Source: Lingula anatina
Lineage: Eukaryota; Brachiopoda; Lingulata; Lingulida; Lingulidae
Direction: 5' to 3'
NCBI RefSeq assembly: GCF_001039355.2
Contig: NW_019776159.1
Location: 18,044 to 49,154 of the forward strand
DNA length: 31,111 nucleotides
The notes below the pieces were generated by a model that saw only the letters and a program-made list of their open reading frames with translations, made no database searches and was not told the origin of the DNA. The position numbers were made by a program, and so were the translations under genes. Positions 18,939-29,725 of this stretch are shown in pieces. Numbering within the stretch: the stretch's first letter is position 1; each line of letters starts with the position of its first letter.

Positions 18939-19162
18939 GTTCTGGCACATCGAGATATGTTCTGGCATATTGAGGTGTGTTCTGGCATATCGAGATATGT
19001 TCTGGCATATCGAGATATGTTCTGGCATATCGAAAGATATGTTCTGGCATATTGAGATGTGTTCTGGCATATTGAGATATGTTCTGGTATATTGAGATAT
19101 GTTCTGGCATATTGAGATGTGTTCTGGTATATTGAGATATGTTCTGGCATATTGAGATATGT
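18939..19162. repeat. 20-bp satellite (TCTGGCATATTGAGATATGT)
   Basis: Eleven copies of a 20-bp unit between about 18941 and 19162; one copy near 19021 carries a 2-base insertion. Variation is mostly C/T and A/G transitions (CACAT, TATAT, GATGTGT). It lies 0.7 kb after the CAMSAP stop, in the far 3' UTR or just beyond. Antisense open frames over it are repeat artefacts. Confidence 0.95.
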
Positions 19163-20587
19163 ATGTTCCAGCTTAAAATGCCCTTTTCTGTGGATGTATT
19201 ACCAGTGTACTGATACACTTAGGGATGTGCTTATTAATAGGATTGTATGATTCTAGGCAATTATATTCTAGACTATTAAGGTCATATTCCGAAATGATAA
19301 TAACATAATGTAAGATGCGTATGGTGTGAAAAAGTGCCAAGGTTTTTGACACTGAGTAGGGTAATGTCAATAAAAGCAGTCACGTAAAAATCAATAGAGG
19401 CAGAAAGTTAGCACTAGATGATGAGCTTTGGTAATGGCACAGGAAATGCTGAAAAAAAAAGAAAAAAAAATGTTCTTGCTGCTTCATGGTAATGCTTTGT
19501 AACTTTGCTATGGAGTCATGTAATATATGTACATGGTGTACTATTATATTATTATTATTATTATGCTATCTTGTACAAATGTAAATCTTTTGATGTAAGC
19601 AGTTGTAATGCTCATATGGTGTAATCTTATTCATTTTAATTATCATTATTTAATTGCTTCAGATATTGGACTAATTCAAAAACAGTATCTCTTGCTAAGT
19701 TGGTCTCTTTGTGTTATTATTGCTAAGTTTTTAATCTTTTGGGTAAAAATATGACCTGATGGAAATCAGTAACCTGCAAAGTTGGGACGAGGGGGGGGGG
19801 AGAGGCAGGAAAAGAACTTCTTTATATAAGGCAGTAATATAAAGACAGCCGCAAAGGGAAGATAACTAGCATGATATACAATAGTGAAAATTTTTTCTTG
19901 TCTTGCAGAACTTTCACCCAGATTATTGTCAAGTTTCTTTCTCTTTGGTCATTACATAACATTTTATGATAATTTGTAGTGATACATATCATCTTCAGGA
20001 TGCTTTTTGATGAATGTTTTTTATTTCAAGAAGAAGGGAAAGGAAGGACATACACACCTGTGACATTTATCATGAATCATGATTTGTTGAAAGGCATTGG
20101 TATAGGGGTAAAAGGTTATAAAAGCTTAAGTACTTAAGTGATTTATTAATAATTGGTACACTTTGACCTACTTAACAATGAAAGAACAGCATTTTCACAT
20201 GACCTACTTATCGTAATGTAGGTTAACTAAGGTAGCTTTAGTACACGAAATTGGTTTATGTCATCAAATACTGAAAATAACGTTAAAATGTGAGTTATAA
20301 CTACAAAGTAAGATTTCAGAAATGATAGTAATGCAAGTTGTGAAGTAAGTATTTTGCAAAAAAAAATATCAAGATCTGATATGCAAGATTCGATACATTA
20401 TCGAGAGGATTATGCTGCAGTCAAGTGATATGCATGTAGATGTATATTTATTTTGCATCAGGTATTCATTAATTTTCATATCTGTTCATATTCCGTGTAA
20501 AAGAAAACAGTTGTGGATGTAGGGAATGTGTACTCGGTTATATGATATTAAATTTCATAAGTGTATGTGTTGTTGGCTTTGTTTTTA
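19163..20587. other. Intergenic, AT-rich, no gene seen
   Basis: Contains a second candidate AATAAA at 19369, a (TTA)n tract near 19549-19564 and a G-run at about 19789-19800. No open frame resembles a protein, and no RNA gene signature is seen. Confidence 0.6.
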
Positions 20588-20614
20588 CTCTCTCTCTCTC
20601 TCTCTCTCTCTCTC
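20588..20614. repeat. (CT)n microsatellite
   Basis: Perfect CT repeat of 27 bp followed by AACAG. It resembles a splice acceptor, but no downstream coding sequence supports an exon. Confidence 0.9.
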
Positions 20615-21813
20615 AACAGAAAATCGAATCTACCTTTTACTTGGCAGGTACTAGTATTTGCCGGAGAGACTTCCAAGAAGTAAGATAAGACCGGTTGTGT
20701 TAGAGAAGATTTCTGTCGCAATCGTCCACGAGCATCTGCACAACTTACTCCATGTGACTGTAAAATTTTAATTCGTTATTATTATAATTAACATAATGTG
20801 ATACGCTTTGTAAAGCACAACTGATTATGAGTGAATTATTGAATGGTTTGATGCGAAACGCCACAGTGATTATAAAGATAAAAAATACAAGGTAGTAATA
20901 GTAATTAGTATCATCTGAGTTTTTTTTTTGTTTGTTTGTTTGTTTTTGTTTTTAGTTGCATAGATTTTTTCAAAATGAAAAAATTCGCTATGCTAACTTT
21001 AATTTGTCAAAAATTTCCTCGTTCATTATTTCTTCTGAATTCAAACAAATCCACCCCTTCCAATGTTAAGGCAACACAGCCACCAACAGTAACACATACT
21101 GCTCACAAACTCTTCTAAATTGACACCTCAGTTTTGTCTTTAGTTAATTTGAACCTATCAAAGAACTATAGTTGGTCGCCTTCCATTCAATTGAACATTA
21201 CGCTGTCCCGATGGCGTTTCTATCATCTGACGGATTAGTCGCTTGTTTACACGCAGAGAGGATTGAAACAAAATTTAATTTAACAATAGCGTATTAAAGC
21301 CTGGGATTCGGTGATCAATATTTAACCGCGGAGTAATGGTGAACGCGGTATCAGCTTAAATAAATGCCGTTATCTTGACGCTACGGAAACTATGTATTAC
21401 TACCGGCATCCGCGCCTTTATGACTAGTGAACCTATAGCAGAAAATAACAAATAATTGAAAACTTTTGTTCATAGTTATTGACCATTTTACCTCCCCTTT
21501 TGTTTTTTAATTTTCTTTATTGATAAATCATTAATTTCCTTTTCAAAGGATTAACAACTAACGGATGACTAGCGGAATAATTACTTTTTTATACGTTTCA
21601 GCTCCCCCCTTTTTTACCATTTTATTTGTAAGCACTATCGTATGTTTTTTTGTTTGTTTTTTGAAAGGTTCATACTTATGATACAGTACTATAAGGTAGC
21701 ACTATCATTTTCGAAAGGTAAAAACTTTTGTTTTTGTTTTTCAAGCTCATTAGCAATAGATGACTCCATTCTTGCATTTCAGCCTTGGTCTTTTTTTGTT
21801 TTCTGCTTCTTAT

Positions 21814-21815
<2 letters not shown>
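20615..21815. other. Intergenic; includes a non-repetitive block at about 21140-21440
   Basis: The first part is AT-rich with T-tracts (about 20920-20955). About 21140-21440 is unique, with more C+G and several CpGs (AACCGCGGAGTAATGG, GCATCCGCGCC). It has no long open frame. It could be a regulatory element; nothing proves this. Confidence 0.4.
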
Positions 21816-21864
<49 letters not shown>

Positions 21865-21872
21865 TCTCTCTC
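21816..21872. repeat. (CT)n microsatellite
   Basis: 57 bp of CT with one CC interruption, ending TCTCAG, which is acceptor-like, directly before a GC-richer block. Confidence 0.92.
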
Positions 21873-22320
21873 AGGTCATCTGGCGACGCAAGTTGTCCCG
21901 ATTCCCGGCCTAAAGTACCTCAGTCCTAACAGACAAAAAATACGCAATATTCCCCAAAATCAGCACTCGCTCACCTGGGGACAAATTAAGTGCAAGTCTA
22001 CAAAGGTGGCCAATTCGCACAGACCTCGCCAACACAAATAATCATTAAGAAAATTTATTTGATTTCTGATAAGAACTCCACCGTAAGCCGGCATTATTCC
22101 AAACCTGTTGTGCAATATTTTAAATCCATCTGAAGTAATTTGTGCGCTTCGTGCAAGGGGCGTTCGTCAGGTGTCCCAGGAAGCCGTGAAATCGCTTCAA
22201 TCCTTTATTGACAGTGTCTGTGGAACTAGGGACCGTCGTCGCCCGGGAAAAGCGGCCTCCACAACGAACCGAGAATTTCTTGCGCATTTCTGAACAACAG
22301 CTAGGGAAGGGCGATGAAGA
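21873..22320. other. GC-richer unique block, function unknown
   Basis: Follows a CT tract ending in CAG. Two short plus-strand frames (about 21874-22041 and 22108-22293) have fairly balanced composition (for example SEVICALRARGVRQVSQEAV), but I recognise no family, and the antisense is open as well. It may be an exon, promoter or old element. Confidence 0.35.
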
Positions 22321-22397
22321 CGTTTAGGGATTGGGTTTTTACTTACATAATATGGGATTTGTGTCACCTGTCACCCGGAAAGGGCCTTGCCATTGAT

Positions 22398-22490
22398 GGG
22401 GTGGGGGTGGGGGTGGGGGGGAGTTCGGTGCACTGTATAGTGTTCAAATGTTGGTAGGGTGGGTGGGGTGGGGTGGCGGGTGTTGGGAGA
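22398..22490. repeat. G-rich low-complexity block
   Basis: Two G-run clusters (22398-22421 and 22455-22488) on the plus strand with many GGG/GGGG/GGGGG tracts separated by T. Both satisfy a G-quadruplex pattern. Confidence 0.85.
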
Positions 22491-23194
22491 GGGTGCAGAT
22501 ATCCCCAGTGGTGCATCGCTCTTAAGTGCAGCATTTGGCTCGCAATAGCCAGTGAATTAATAAGAAAAATTCTGTTTTTTTTTTCTTGGTTCCACGTCTT
22601 CTTGTCATTATCCCAATATAAAATATGAATAATATGAAACTCTGTTATCAAATTCTTAAAACTTTGAAAAGAAAACAAAGAATCAAAGTCAAAGGAGTAA
22701 AGTATAAAAGAGAGAGAGGAGGGTGGAGAAGAAACGTCCAACTCAACTTATGCGGCAAATCACCGCAGTAGCAAACACAAGTAGCATATCAAATTCCCCA
22801 TCCCGCATTCAATGAATAATCTATACCTCGACCCTAACTTCAACAAATTAATATCTTGATTCTTCCCTGCTATCATTATCAAGACAAATGATGACCAAGC
22901 TGTCTTCCTCATCTCTCTTAATTACAGTCGTTCTCGCTTTCTTCATTGATGTTGTGCAGAGTTATCGGGACCTGTCACTGGTAATCATAGATCAATTCCA
23001 AGTCAAAGATAACTCGGTTTGTTTCAACCCTGTCGCCCTCCAAATACTTCATTCAATAATTAGGCGACAGCGTTCTTGTGTGGGAGCTACGTGATGGAAT
23101 TTGGGGGTTTTCGGATCCAAAATAAGGTGGTGAGGAGTGGAGGGGGGAGAGTGAGTTCGTAGGAAAAAAATGGAACTTGAAAGATAGTAAAATT
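22491..23194. other. Intergenic, no supported gene
   Basis: A 68-codon plus-strand frame at 22888-23094 begins like a signal peptide (MMTKLSSSSLLITVVLAFFI). There is no paired exon, recognisable family or other support, so it is not called as a gene. Confidence 0.4.
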
Positions 23195-23288
23195 CCCTCC
23201 CTCTCTCTCTCTCTCTCTCACACACACACGCACGCACGCGCACAAACACACACACACACACACACACAATCACACACACACAGTCACA
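23195..23288. repeat. Compound (CT)n-(CA)n microsatellite
   Basis: CT tract (23195-23219) runs directly into CA/CG-interrupted CA repeats (23218-23288). Another CT-rich tract lies at about 23359-23414. Confidence 0.92.
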
Positions 23289-23358
23289 CCACATTATAAT
23301 AAAGTCATTTATATGTGACAATTCTGTAATGTTCTCCCTATCTTCTTCCTTCCTCCCG

Positions 23359-23414
23359 CACCGCCCTTCTCTCCCCCTCTCTCCCTCTCTCCCCTCTCTC
23401 TCTCTCTCCCTCTC
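23359..23414. repeat. CT-rich tract
   Basis: Interrupted CT/CCT repeat ending CTCTCGACAG. No following exon is supported. Confidence 0.85.
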
Positions 23415-25490
23415 GACAGTTCTGTTTTTCTCCGTCTTTACCTAATCGCCAATCTAGTAAAACGTGACCCCCAGCTTTTTATCTGACCCAGCGTCCTTAT
23501 AGATACCTGTTGTGTGACAAAACAATACACACAAAAACATTGCACAAGATAAAAAAACACTTGTAATGTCACGATCGTATAACTAATTACATTATTCGGT
23601 CAGATATAGCGCACGGTTCAGGAACAAGGAAAAGAAAATACTTGAAAATTTATGTCAGAGGGAGAAGAAATGATTAAACTATGTGATGGATTATATATTG
23701 TCTCTTTTAAAAGAATTGAAAAAATGTCATTTATTTTCCATCATTTGTTTGTAAATATCTCGGTATTGCACGAGCGAAAGAGAGAGGGAGAGATTAAATT
23801 TTTGCCTGTCGAAAGGGATCTGATAAAATGGGTGAAAAATTGGTTATTGTCTGTTTTCTGAGAATTACAAAATGCTTGGTATTATTCAGATTGTGAAGCA
23901 TTTGTTTGTAAATATGAAGAATCAGCAGAGAGAGAGAGAGAGAGAGACGGCAACATGAAAGGCCCACATTCCGGTGTGACATTGGCGTTGTCAAAGACAA
24001 TGAGACCGCTGTCACAGGTGCAATATTTAAGCAGTGACTGACTAAACTAGGTGGTAATATTTGGTATCTTCTAGACAAACACTTGCTATAGTCTACTATG
24101 AAAGAAAGGGCTTGTTCGTATTATTTCCTAATTTCATGTCTTTGAATTTCAAAAGACCTTTTAACACACCTTTTAAACACACATTGTTTAATCTAAAAAT
24201 TGCGGATATTTGGAAATAGAAAAAAATCTGCGATGATAAAAATGGATTAAACTATGCAGCCTATGATAAATAAATAAATAAATAAATAAGAAATTATTTA
24301 ATACAAAGAGGTTATAAAATCGTGCACAAATGGCCACGAATATATAGGCCACATATTTTAATTCAAGTTTTTATAACCAGATGTGCCAATAAGCACTTGC
24401 AGCATAAATGAAACTAACAACCATATCAAGAAACCATCTAAATGTATAATAAAATATGACTTTAGAATATGAGGAAACTTATCATAAAATTAGGAGTAGT
24501 ATCGATTCGAGTTGTAATTATTAAGCGACTCACAATATATTAGCAATTCTAGACCTTCAAGTATGATTTGCTATCTGAAAGCGGGTATCCCAGAGATTAT
24601 GAGTATCAAAGTAAGCTTCCTCTTTGTTGTAGTACATAGACACACAGGTTAATGTAAATCTTAGTAATGGTTTCGCGAACTGATGCTTAATAGAATTATA
24701 TGCTCTCCTAATATGGATTATCTGTGGAAGATTCGGCGTAGAAAAATAAGATGAAATCATTAAAAAAATCATAAAATACAGCAATTATGCCTGTAATATG
24801 TATGACAGATTATTTGAAAGACCCAGAGGAAGAAATGTAACACGGACTTAAGATTAACAAAAATAAATAATTCTTCTTTGTTACAAAATGCAAGATATCG
24901 TAAAGATTATTCAGCAAATATTTTACAACGCTAGGCTATCTGTAAAATGACTATAAATGATTATGAAAATACCTAGAGATTGCATTTAACAAATGAAGTC
25001 CCCACTTTTTGCTTCAGAAAGATAGGCAAAATGCCTCAAATCTTATTAAACATGCAGCTAACAACGCCACTTCAGATTTGGAAAAATGGCAGTCGATAAA
25101 TTGGAAATAATTAATAATGTAGATTGCGTGTATCTTTAGGTGGTATTCTTTGTTCCTGCTTCAGAGAGATAGAACAGAAAACATCAATTGTGCAGAAAAT
25201 TTATATCTTATTGTTGGGCACTATAATTTCTTCAACTATCATTCCGTATCTGGTTAAAAGCACAACAATATTGCAGTTATCAAACTACTTTTCCTCGTTG
25301 TTGCGTTGCATAGATAGAAAGAAAAGCAAATCTCATTAGTTATCTAGCATAATTAATATACAGTATACATTATCACTAAAAGCTTGCCAATTATGATTTT
25401 GTGTGTTATGAAAATTATCATTAGATTATTTTAATCAAAATGATGCTTCTCTTTGTTGTTTTGGCTAGACGGAAACAATCATTCCCAAAC
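23415..25490. other. Intergenic, AT-rich, no gene seen
   Basis: Contains a (GA)n tract at about 23929-23947 and an (AAAT)n tract at about 24266-24289. Open frames are short and of unrecognised, low-information sequence on both strands. Confidence 0.6.
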
Positions 25491-25492
25491 AT

Positions 25493-25539
<47 letters not shown>

Positions 25540-25541
25540 TT
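25491..25541. repeat. (TTTA)n microsatellite
   Basis: About 12 perfect TTTA units. Confidence 0.95.
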
Positions 25542-25881
25542 ATGAGATAAATTTTAAAGTGGCACTTAAACTTCCACACGTGCTGTTTATATATGAAACG
25601 CAACTAGACTTTGCATATGATATATGCTGTCTATAATGTAAAGAAAGAACAATAAACCCTTATTACTTATTACTATAACTAAACTACATCTTTCAAGAAA
25701 TGCCTTCTCTGATAATGTTATTTTTTTTGAAAAACATTTGCTGGACAGTACAGCAAAGGAATAGCCAGAAAAATATCTGTGCATATCTAGTAAAAAAAAA
25801 ATTCGGTGACCATAGTAAAGGGAATACGGAGATACCGTAAAAGAAGGAAGTCAGTTTGCCTCAAGAATGGAGCTCTGAACT

Positions 25882-25992
25882 CCAGGCCTTCCCAACTACC
25901 AGACTCGGCACCTACGGGTCCAGTATAAACCGGTTTATCTGACCACACTACCCGTTTTCAAGGTGTGTGTCAGATCGCATAAAAGAGTATCA
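25882..25992. repeat. Left terminal inverted repeat of the foldback element
   Basis: Begins CCAGGCCTTCCCAACTACC and ends CATAAAAGAGTATCA; pairs with 26604-26714 with one mismatch. Confidence 0.95.
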
Positions 25993-26046
25993 GCCACCAC
26001 ACCGATTTTACCTGGTGCGCGATGTGATGGCGATGATCCTAGTAAT

Positions 26047-26139
26047 AGATAGACCCCGAGTCAGCGAGGGTTATGTGGCATACACGAGTGCGAAGCACGA
26101 GTGGATGTCACATAACCCTCGCTGACGAGGGATCTATCT
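26047..26139. repeat. Internal palindrome of the foldback element
   Basis: 34-bp arms share GTCAGCGAGGGTTATGTG. The 25-bp centre contains GAGTGCGAAGCACGAG. It could form a long hairpin in single-stranded DNA or RNA. Confidence 0.85.
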
Positions 26140-26603
26140 TATTTAGACCACGGGTCCATTAGCGGGTTATAACGCATTCATGCAAGACGTGCGGTTATGC
26201 GAGTTACACCACGTCTGAATCTTTTGTTCTTCACTTCCACCGTGGTCTAAAGCGGGGTTGGAAAGTAGTGCATCTCATCTACATTCATGCGCTGCTGCAA
26301 TTTTCCCTGTTTATGCTAAAAATCTGACAATACCGCAATTTTTAACATAAAATTTAGGTTCGAACATAGCCAATGATCTGTCGGGGGTTAAATATTTTCT
26401 GGACGAGATTCAGTGAGTCGTCTGTCGCCATGTTGTCACTCGGAACTACACCAATGTCTCCGCACTCGACAATAGTATGGAGCTTGCGGAATGAGCCGAG
26501 GATTGCCGATTTCCATGTTGTTGTATTCATACGACTCCTACTTGACGAAAACGAGGCGCGATACCCGGATGACAGGTAGGCTTACAAAATTTGTGATGGG
26601 GTA

Positions 26604-26714
26604 TGATACTCTTTTATGCGATCTGACACACACCTTGAAAACGGGTAGTGTGGTCAGATAAACCGGTTTATACTGGACCCGTAGGTGCTGAGTCTGGTAG
26701 TTGGGAAGGCCTGG
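26604..26714. repeat. Right terminal inverted repeat of the foldback element
   Basis: Begins TGATACTCTTTTATGCG and ends GGTAGTTGGGAAGGCCTGG, the reverse complement of the left arm. Confidence 0.95.
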
Positions 26715-28264
26715 GATAGGCAGCCGTCAGATTGTGTCCATTCAAAAATCAAAATGGTGAATATTGGGACTCAGTTACGACTTGTTTAAGGGTGTTTCTT
26801 TTATCTTCACGTGAATTTAAGTAAGCACTTTGTTTTGTGATTCAGAGCCTACAAAAAAAAAAAAAAGCACACTGAAAAATTTTGATGATTATTCCAGCAT
26901 GAAACTTTTTGGATATGATTCGAATTATAAAGAATGGAAAAAGTTGAAAGACTTATAAGTATTTTCTTCGTTTAATTAATGCTTTAATTTCTTATAACTT
27001 ATAGTCTAATCTTATATTTGTCAATCTGTACATTTTCGCACACGCGTATTATTTCATCAGTTGAAATAAACAGGCCTATTACAAATATAATAAATAAAAG
27101 GCATCTTTGTTCCTTTCAAAAGGACACCTGTAAAATTTAAGAGAACTGCATTTTTGTACAGACGTGTATTAAGGGGTCATTGTTCTTTTATTTTAAATAA
27201 AAGAACAACGGACTGATAAATGCGATGAACATATGATGAACAACGGATGAATATGATCGGCATAATTAAAAAATAGCAAGATGCAGGAAAATATAGTCTA
27301 ACTCAAATACATTCATTCAAACACTTACTTTTTGTTCTGAATACGTCTACAAAAAAAAAAAAAAAAAAAAAAAGGGAACAATTCAACTGAGCCATGCCAG
27401 TAGCCAACAATTTCAAACGTTTTTTTTTTTTTCTGATAAAATTTATCTCTTTATCCATATAGTTTACCAAACTCAAAAAATGCCATAAAAACCCAAAACA
27501 AAATTTTTGATTCAGCACTCAACCAACTGAGCAAAAGAGCTTTTCTTTCGGACCCACAAGCCCCACCCCACCCACCACCCCATCTCACCCCTGCCCACGG
27601 GCTTGCACTCACAAGACAAATAGGGCCTACATTACAAAACATCGTGGCAATTTCCCAGGCTCTGGCTCTCGCTTTGCCATACTCACAATAAGTTATCAAT
27701 ATTATTAGCTTATCATTTCATATCAAGACCCCCTCCATATGATCGGCACACATACAGAAGTCGAGGTAGGACGGTCTGTAAACATGTTTAGATAAGCGGT
27801 TAGAGCTGTCAGCGTAGCCATGAAAAACTGTTACTATTTCTTACTGTGTGGTAAGTGATACGGAGAATCTGGTCAAAAACGGGGTTGATGTCGAAATATT
27901 TGGAAGGATATAAGTGCAGATTTGTTTTATTGATTCAATCAAATAATTCTGTATACACGCCTGTTTTTAAAATGTTCTTTGAAGACGCGTTTTATAAATT
28001 AAATGTGTGGATATGACAATTAAGACCCCACATTAAGGAAGCATTAAATGTTTCTGCTTTTGGAAGCACTTTTCGCCAACTCTGCAAACACACGCACGCA
28101 CATTTTAGAAAACGCCAAAGCCCGCACACACGCTTCAAGGGAAAAAATAAATGGCTAGAGAAAATTTTTCAATTTTGAATGGTAGAAATCAGACTTTATC
28201 TTACATGTCCCTCCCTTTGTGCATAATTTTCCAAAATTTCATGAGATCAGCAAACATTTGAGAT
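26715..28264. other. Intergenic, AT-rich, no supported gene
   Basis: Contains A-tracts (about 26851-26864, 27351-27373), a T-tract (about 27420-27432) and a C-rich stretch (about 27558-27598). A minus-strand segment at 27509-27540 reads TTTGCTCAGTTGGTTGAGTG, like a tRNA A-box, but without a B-box. Confidence 0.55.
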
Positions 28265-28680
28265 TAAGTCTGCAAGATTTCCTATCAATGTCGACGTCTG
28301 TACTAACAAGGCAGACGACAAGAAGCGAGAGTGAAAACGCCAGCTAAATCCCACCGCCGTCGCCGGGCTATTATCGCCGCCTCAAACTCCAAAATCTACA
28401 TATCCTCACACGCTTGAAATCAGCCTTGATTATAACCAATCTCTAGAACAAGACAACCGCATTGACTTTGTGATAATTAACAGATAATAATGATGATTTA
28501 ATTGGTTTCGTCGTTGATACACTATTGAATGCGTAATCTCAACACAGAAAGATGTCTCCATTTTGTGGTGCGAGCTTATCGCTCGTTACATAGGTTGGTA
28601 AATAAGGTCGGAGAAATGGCGATAGAGGAATCGTTCCCGTTGAACGTAGAAGAGGCAAGCGGCAGATCGGGAAAAGGTAA
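28265..28680. other. Unique GC-richer block, possible regulatory element or 5' exon
   Basis: Non-repetitive, with CpG-containing parts (CCACCGCCGTCGCCGGGC near 28350) and a homeodomain-like TAAT/GATA-rich stretch (about 28470-28515). An ATG at 28616 opens a short frame (MAIEESFPLNVEEASGRSGK) running to a donor-like AAAAG/GTAATT at 28676. It would not join in frame to the exon at 30650. Function is unknown. Confidence 0.35.
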
Positions 28681-28786
28681 TTAGAGTATCATTTGGCAAT
28701 TAGTAATCTTTGGGTGATTTGATGGAAGAGACAGGAAAGATATGGGTTGATTACAATGGAAATAGGGAAGAATAAGGAGAGAAGTG

Positions 28787-28790
<4 letters not shown>

Positions 28791-28822
<32 letters not shown>

Positions 28823-28844
28823 TGTGTGTGTGCGTGTGTGTGTT
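28791..28844. repeat. (GT)n microsatellite
   Basis: GT repeat with a few TT and GC interruptions. Confidence 0.93.
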
Positions 28845-28884
28845 TATGAGTAACCTGCGCAATCACAGTAGGCTTATGTGTATG

Positions 28885-28909
28885 TTCGTGTGTGTGTGCG
28901 TGCGTGTGC

Positions 28910-28961
<52 letters not shown>

Positions 28962-29005
28962 CTGCTCTGTGTGTCTATTTGCATGTGTGTGTGTGTGTGT
29001 GTGTT
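28885..29005. repeat. Compound GT/GC-(GA)n-GT microsatellite
   Basis: GT with GC interruptions (about 28889-28911), pure GA (28912-28957), then GT (about 28985-29004), and ACGCGCGCGCGAGCG just after. Open frames on both strands here are low-complexity artefacts. Confidence 0.92.
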
Positions 29006-29626
29006 AGTGGACGCGCGCGCGAGCGTGCCACCGTTGTACATGTTCGTGCATGTGCTAGTGACAGCACCAGAGAAATAGAAATACTGCATAAGAGAAAATA
29101 AACCAATGCCATTTTCGTGGTCTTGCAGGTAAACGGGTTCAGCTCTCTCATATTTCTTTCGTAGACGTTATCAATAAAGTTTATCAAACATTTATTTGAC
29201 ACCACGATAAAAATGCTGGCTGTTCAACTCAGTTGCGTCTATAAGCAAAACCATACCAGCAGTAACTGAGTATCGAGCACCGCTTGCTATTTTTATAAAG
29301 CCGCTAAGTTAAGCCTAAAAAGAAGGGCAAGTTTTATAACACAATGTAACGAATTTGAATTATGAATCATTCGTTATCTCAGAAGGGGTTATCTCTAGGG
29401 GCAAGGACGATAATTTATCACGTGATCAATAAATGAGTCAGATTACTCTGCAGAGAGAGAGAGAGAGAGAGAGTCTATGGCAGGGATAAATAAATAGATA
29501 GATTATATAATCAACTATTGTTTGATTTTTAAAAAAGTGAAGTATATCTGGCATTGTTCAGAATGTTAGTTATTTATTTGTACTTACCAAAGCATTGCAC
29601 AAATGAGAGAAAAAGAGATGGAGAGC

Positions 29627-29628
<2 letters not shown>
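29006..29628. other. Intergenic, no gene seen
   Basis: Mostly AT-rich unique sequence, with a 20-bp (GA)n tract at about 29454-29473. Confidence 0.6.
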
Positions 29629-29677
<49 letters not shown>

Positions 29678-29725
29678 GGGGGGGGGGGGAGAAAGGAGGT
29701 GGAGAGAGGGAGAGAGAGACCCCTA
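29629..29725. repeat. (GA)n microsatellite with G-run
   Basis: GA repeat 29629-29674, then TTGGGGGGGGGGGAG, then more GA/GGA to about 29720. Confidence 0.93.

Larger units (their letters stand above)
25882..26714. mobile_element. Foldback/MITE-type element with 111-bp inverted repeats
   Basis: Left arm 25882-25992 and right arm 26604-26714 are reverse complements at 110 of 111 positions (the difference is CTCGGCAC versus CTCAGCAC). Nested inside are a 34-bp inverted pair (26047-26080 / 26106-26139, 30 of 34) around GAGTGCGAAGCACGAG, and a perfect 12-bp pair TTTAGACCACGG (26142-26153 / 26240-26251). The interior (26252-26603) has a short plus-strand open frame (26373-26579) of no recognisable family. 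No transposase is seen, so it is non-autonomous. No clear target-site duplication is visible. Near-identity of the arms indicates recent insertion or conversion. Confidence 0.88.

Noticed and set aside
16535-19162. CRISPR-like arrays of direct repeats
   Set aside because: The repeats abut each other with no unique spacers, and the genome is eukaryotic.
18890-19218. Two minus-strand ORFs with repeated ISICQN/ARTYL peptides
   Set aside because: Antisense of the 20-bp satellite in two frames; no start context, splice support or family.
22888-23094. Small secreted-peptide-like ORF (MMTKLSSSSLLITVVLAFF)
   Set aside because: The signal-like N terminus alone is weak evidence; there is no cysteine pattern, no paired exon and no recognisable family.
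26356-26366. tRNA B-box-like GGTTCGAAC inside the foldback element
   Set aside because: No A-box at proper spacing and no cloverleaf could be formed around it.
28616-28676. Coding first exon of the isochorismatase-like gene
   Set aside because: Joining to the acceptor at 30650 gives an immediate stop (GGA ATG TAG), and the peptide is not part of that family.
28747-29101. Several ORFs of V/C or R/E repeats on both strands
   Set aside because: They are translations of GT and GA microsatellites.
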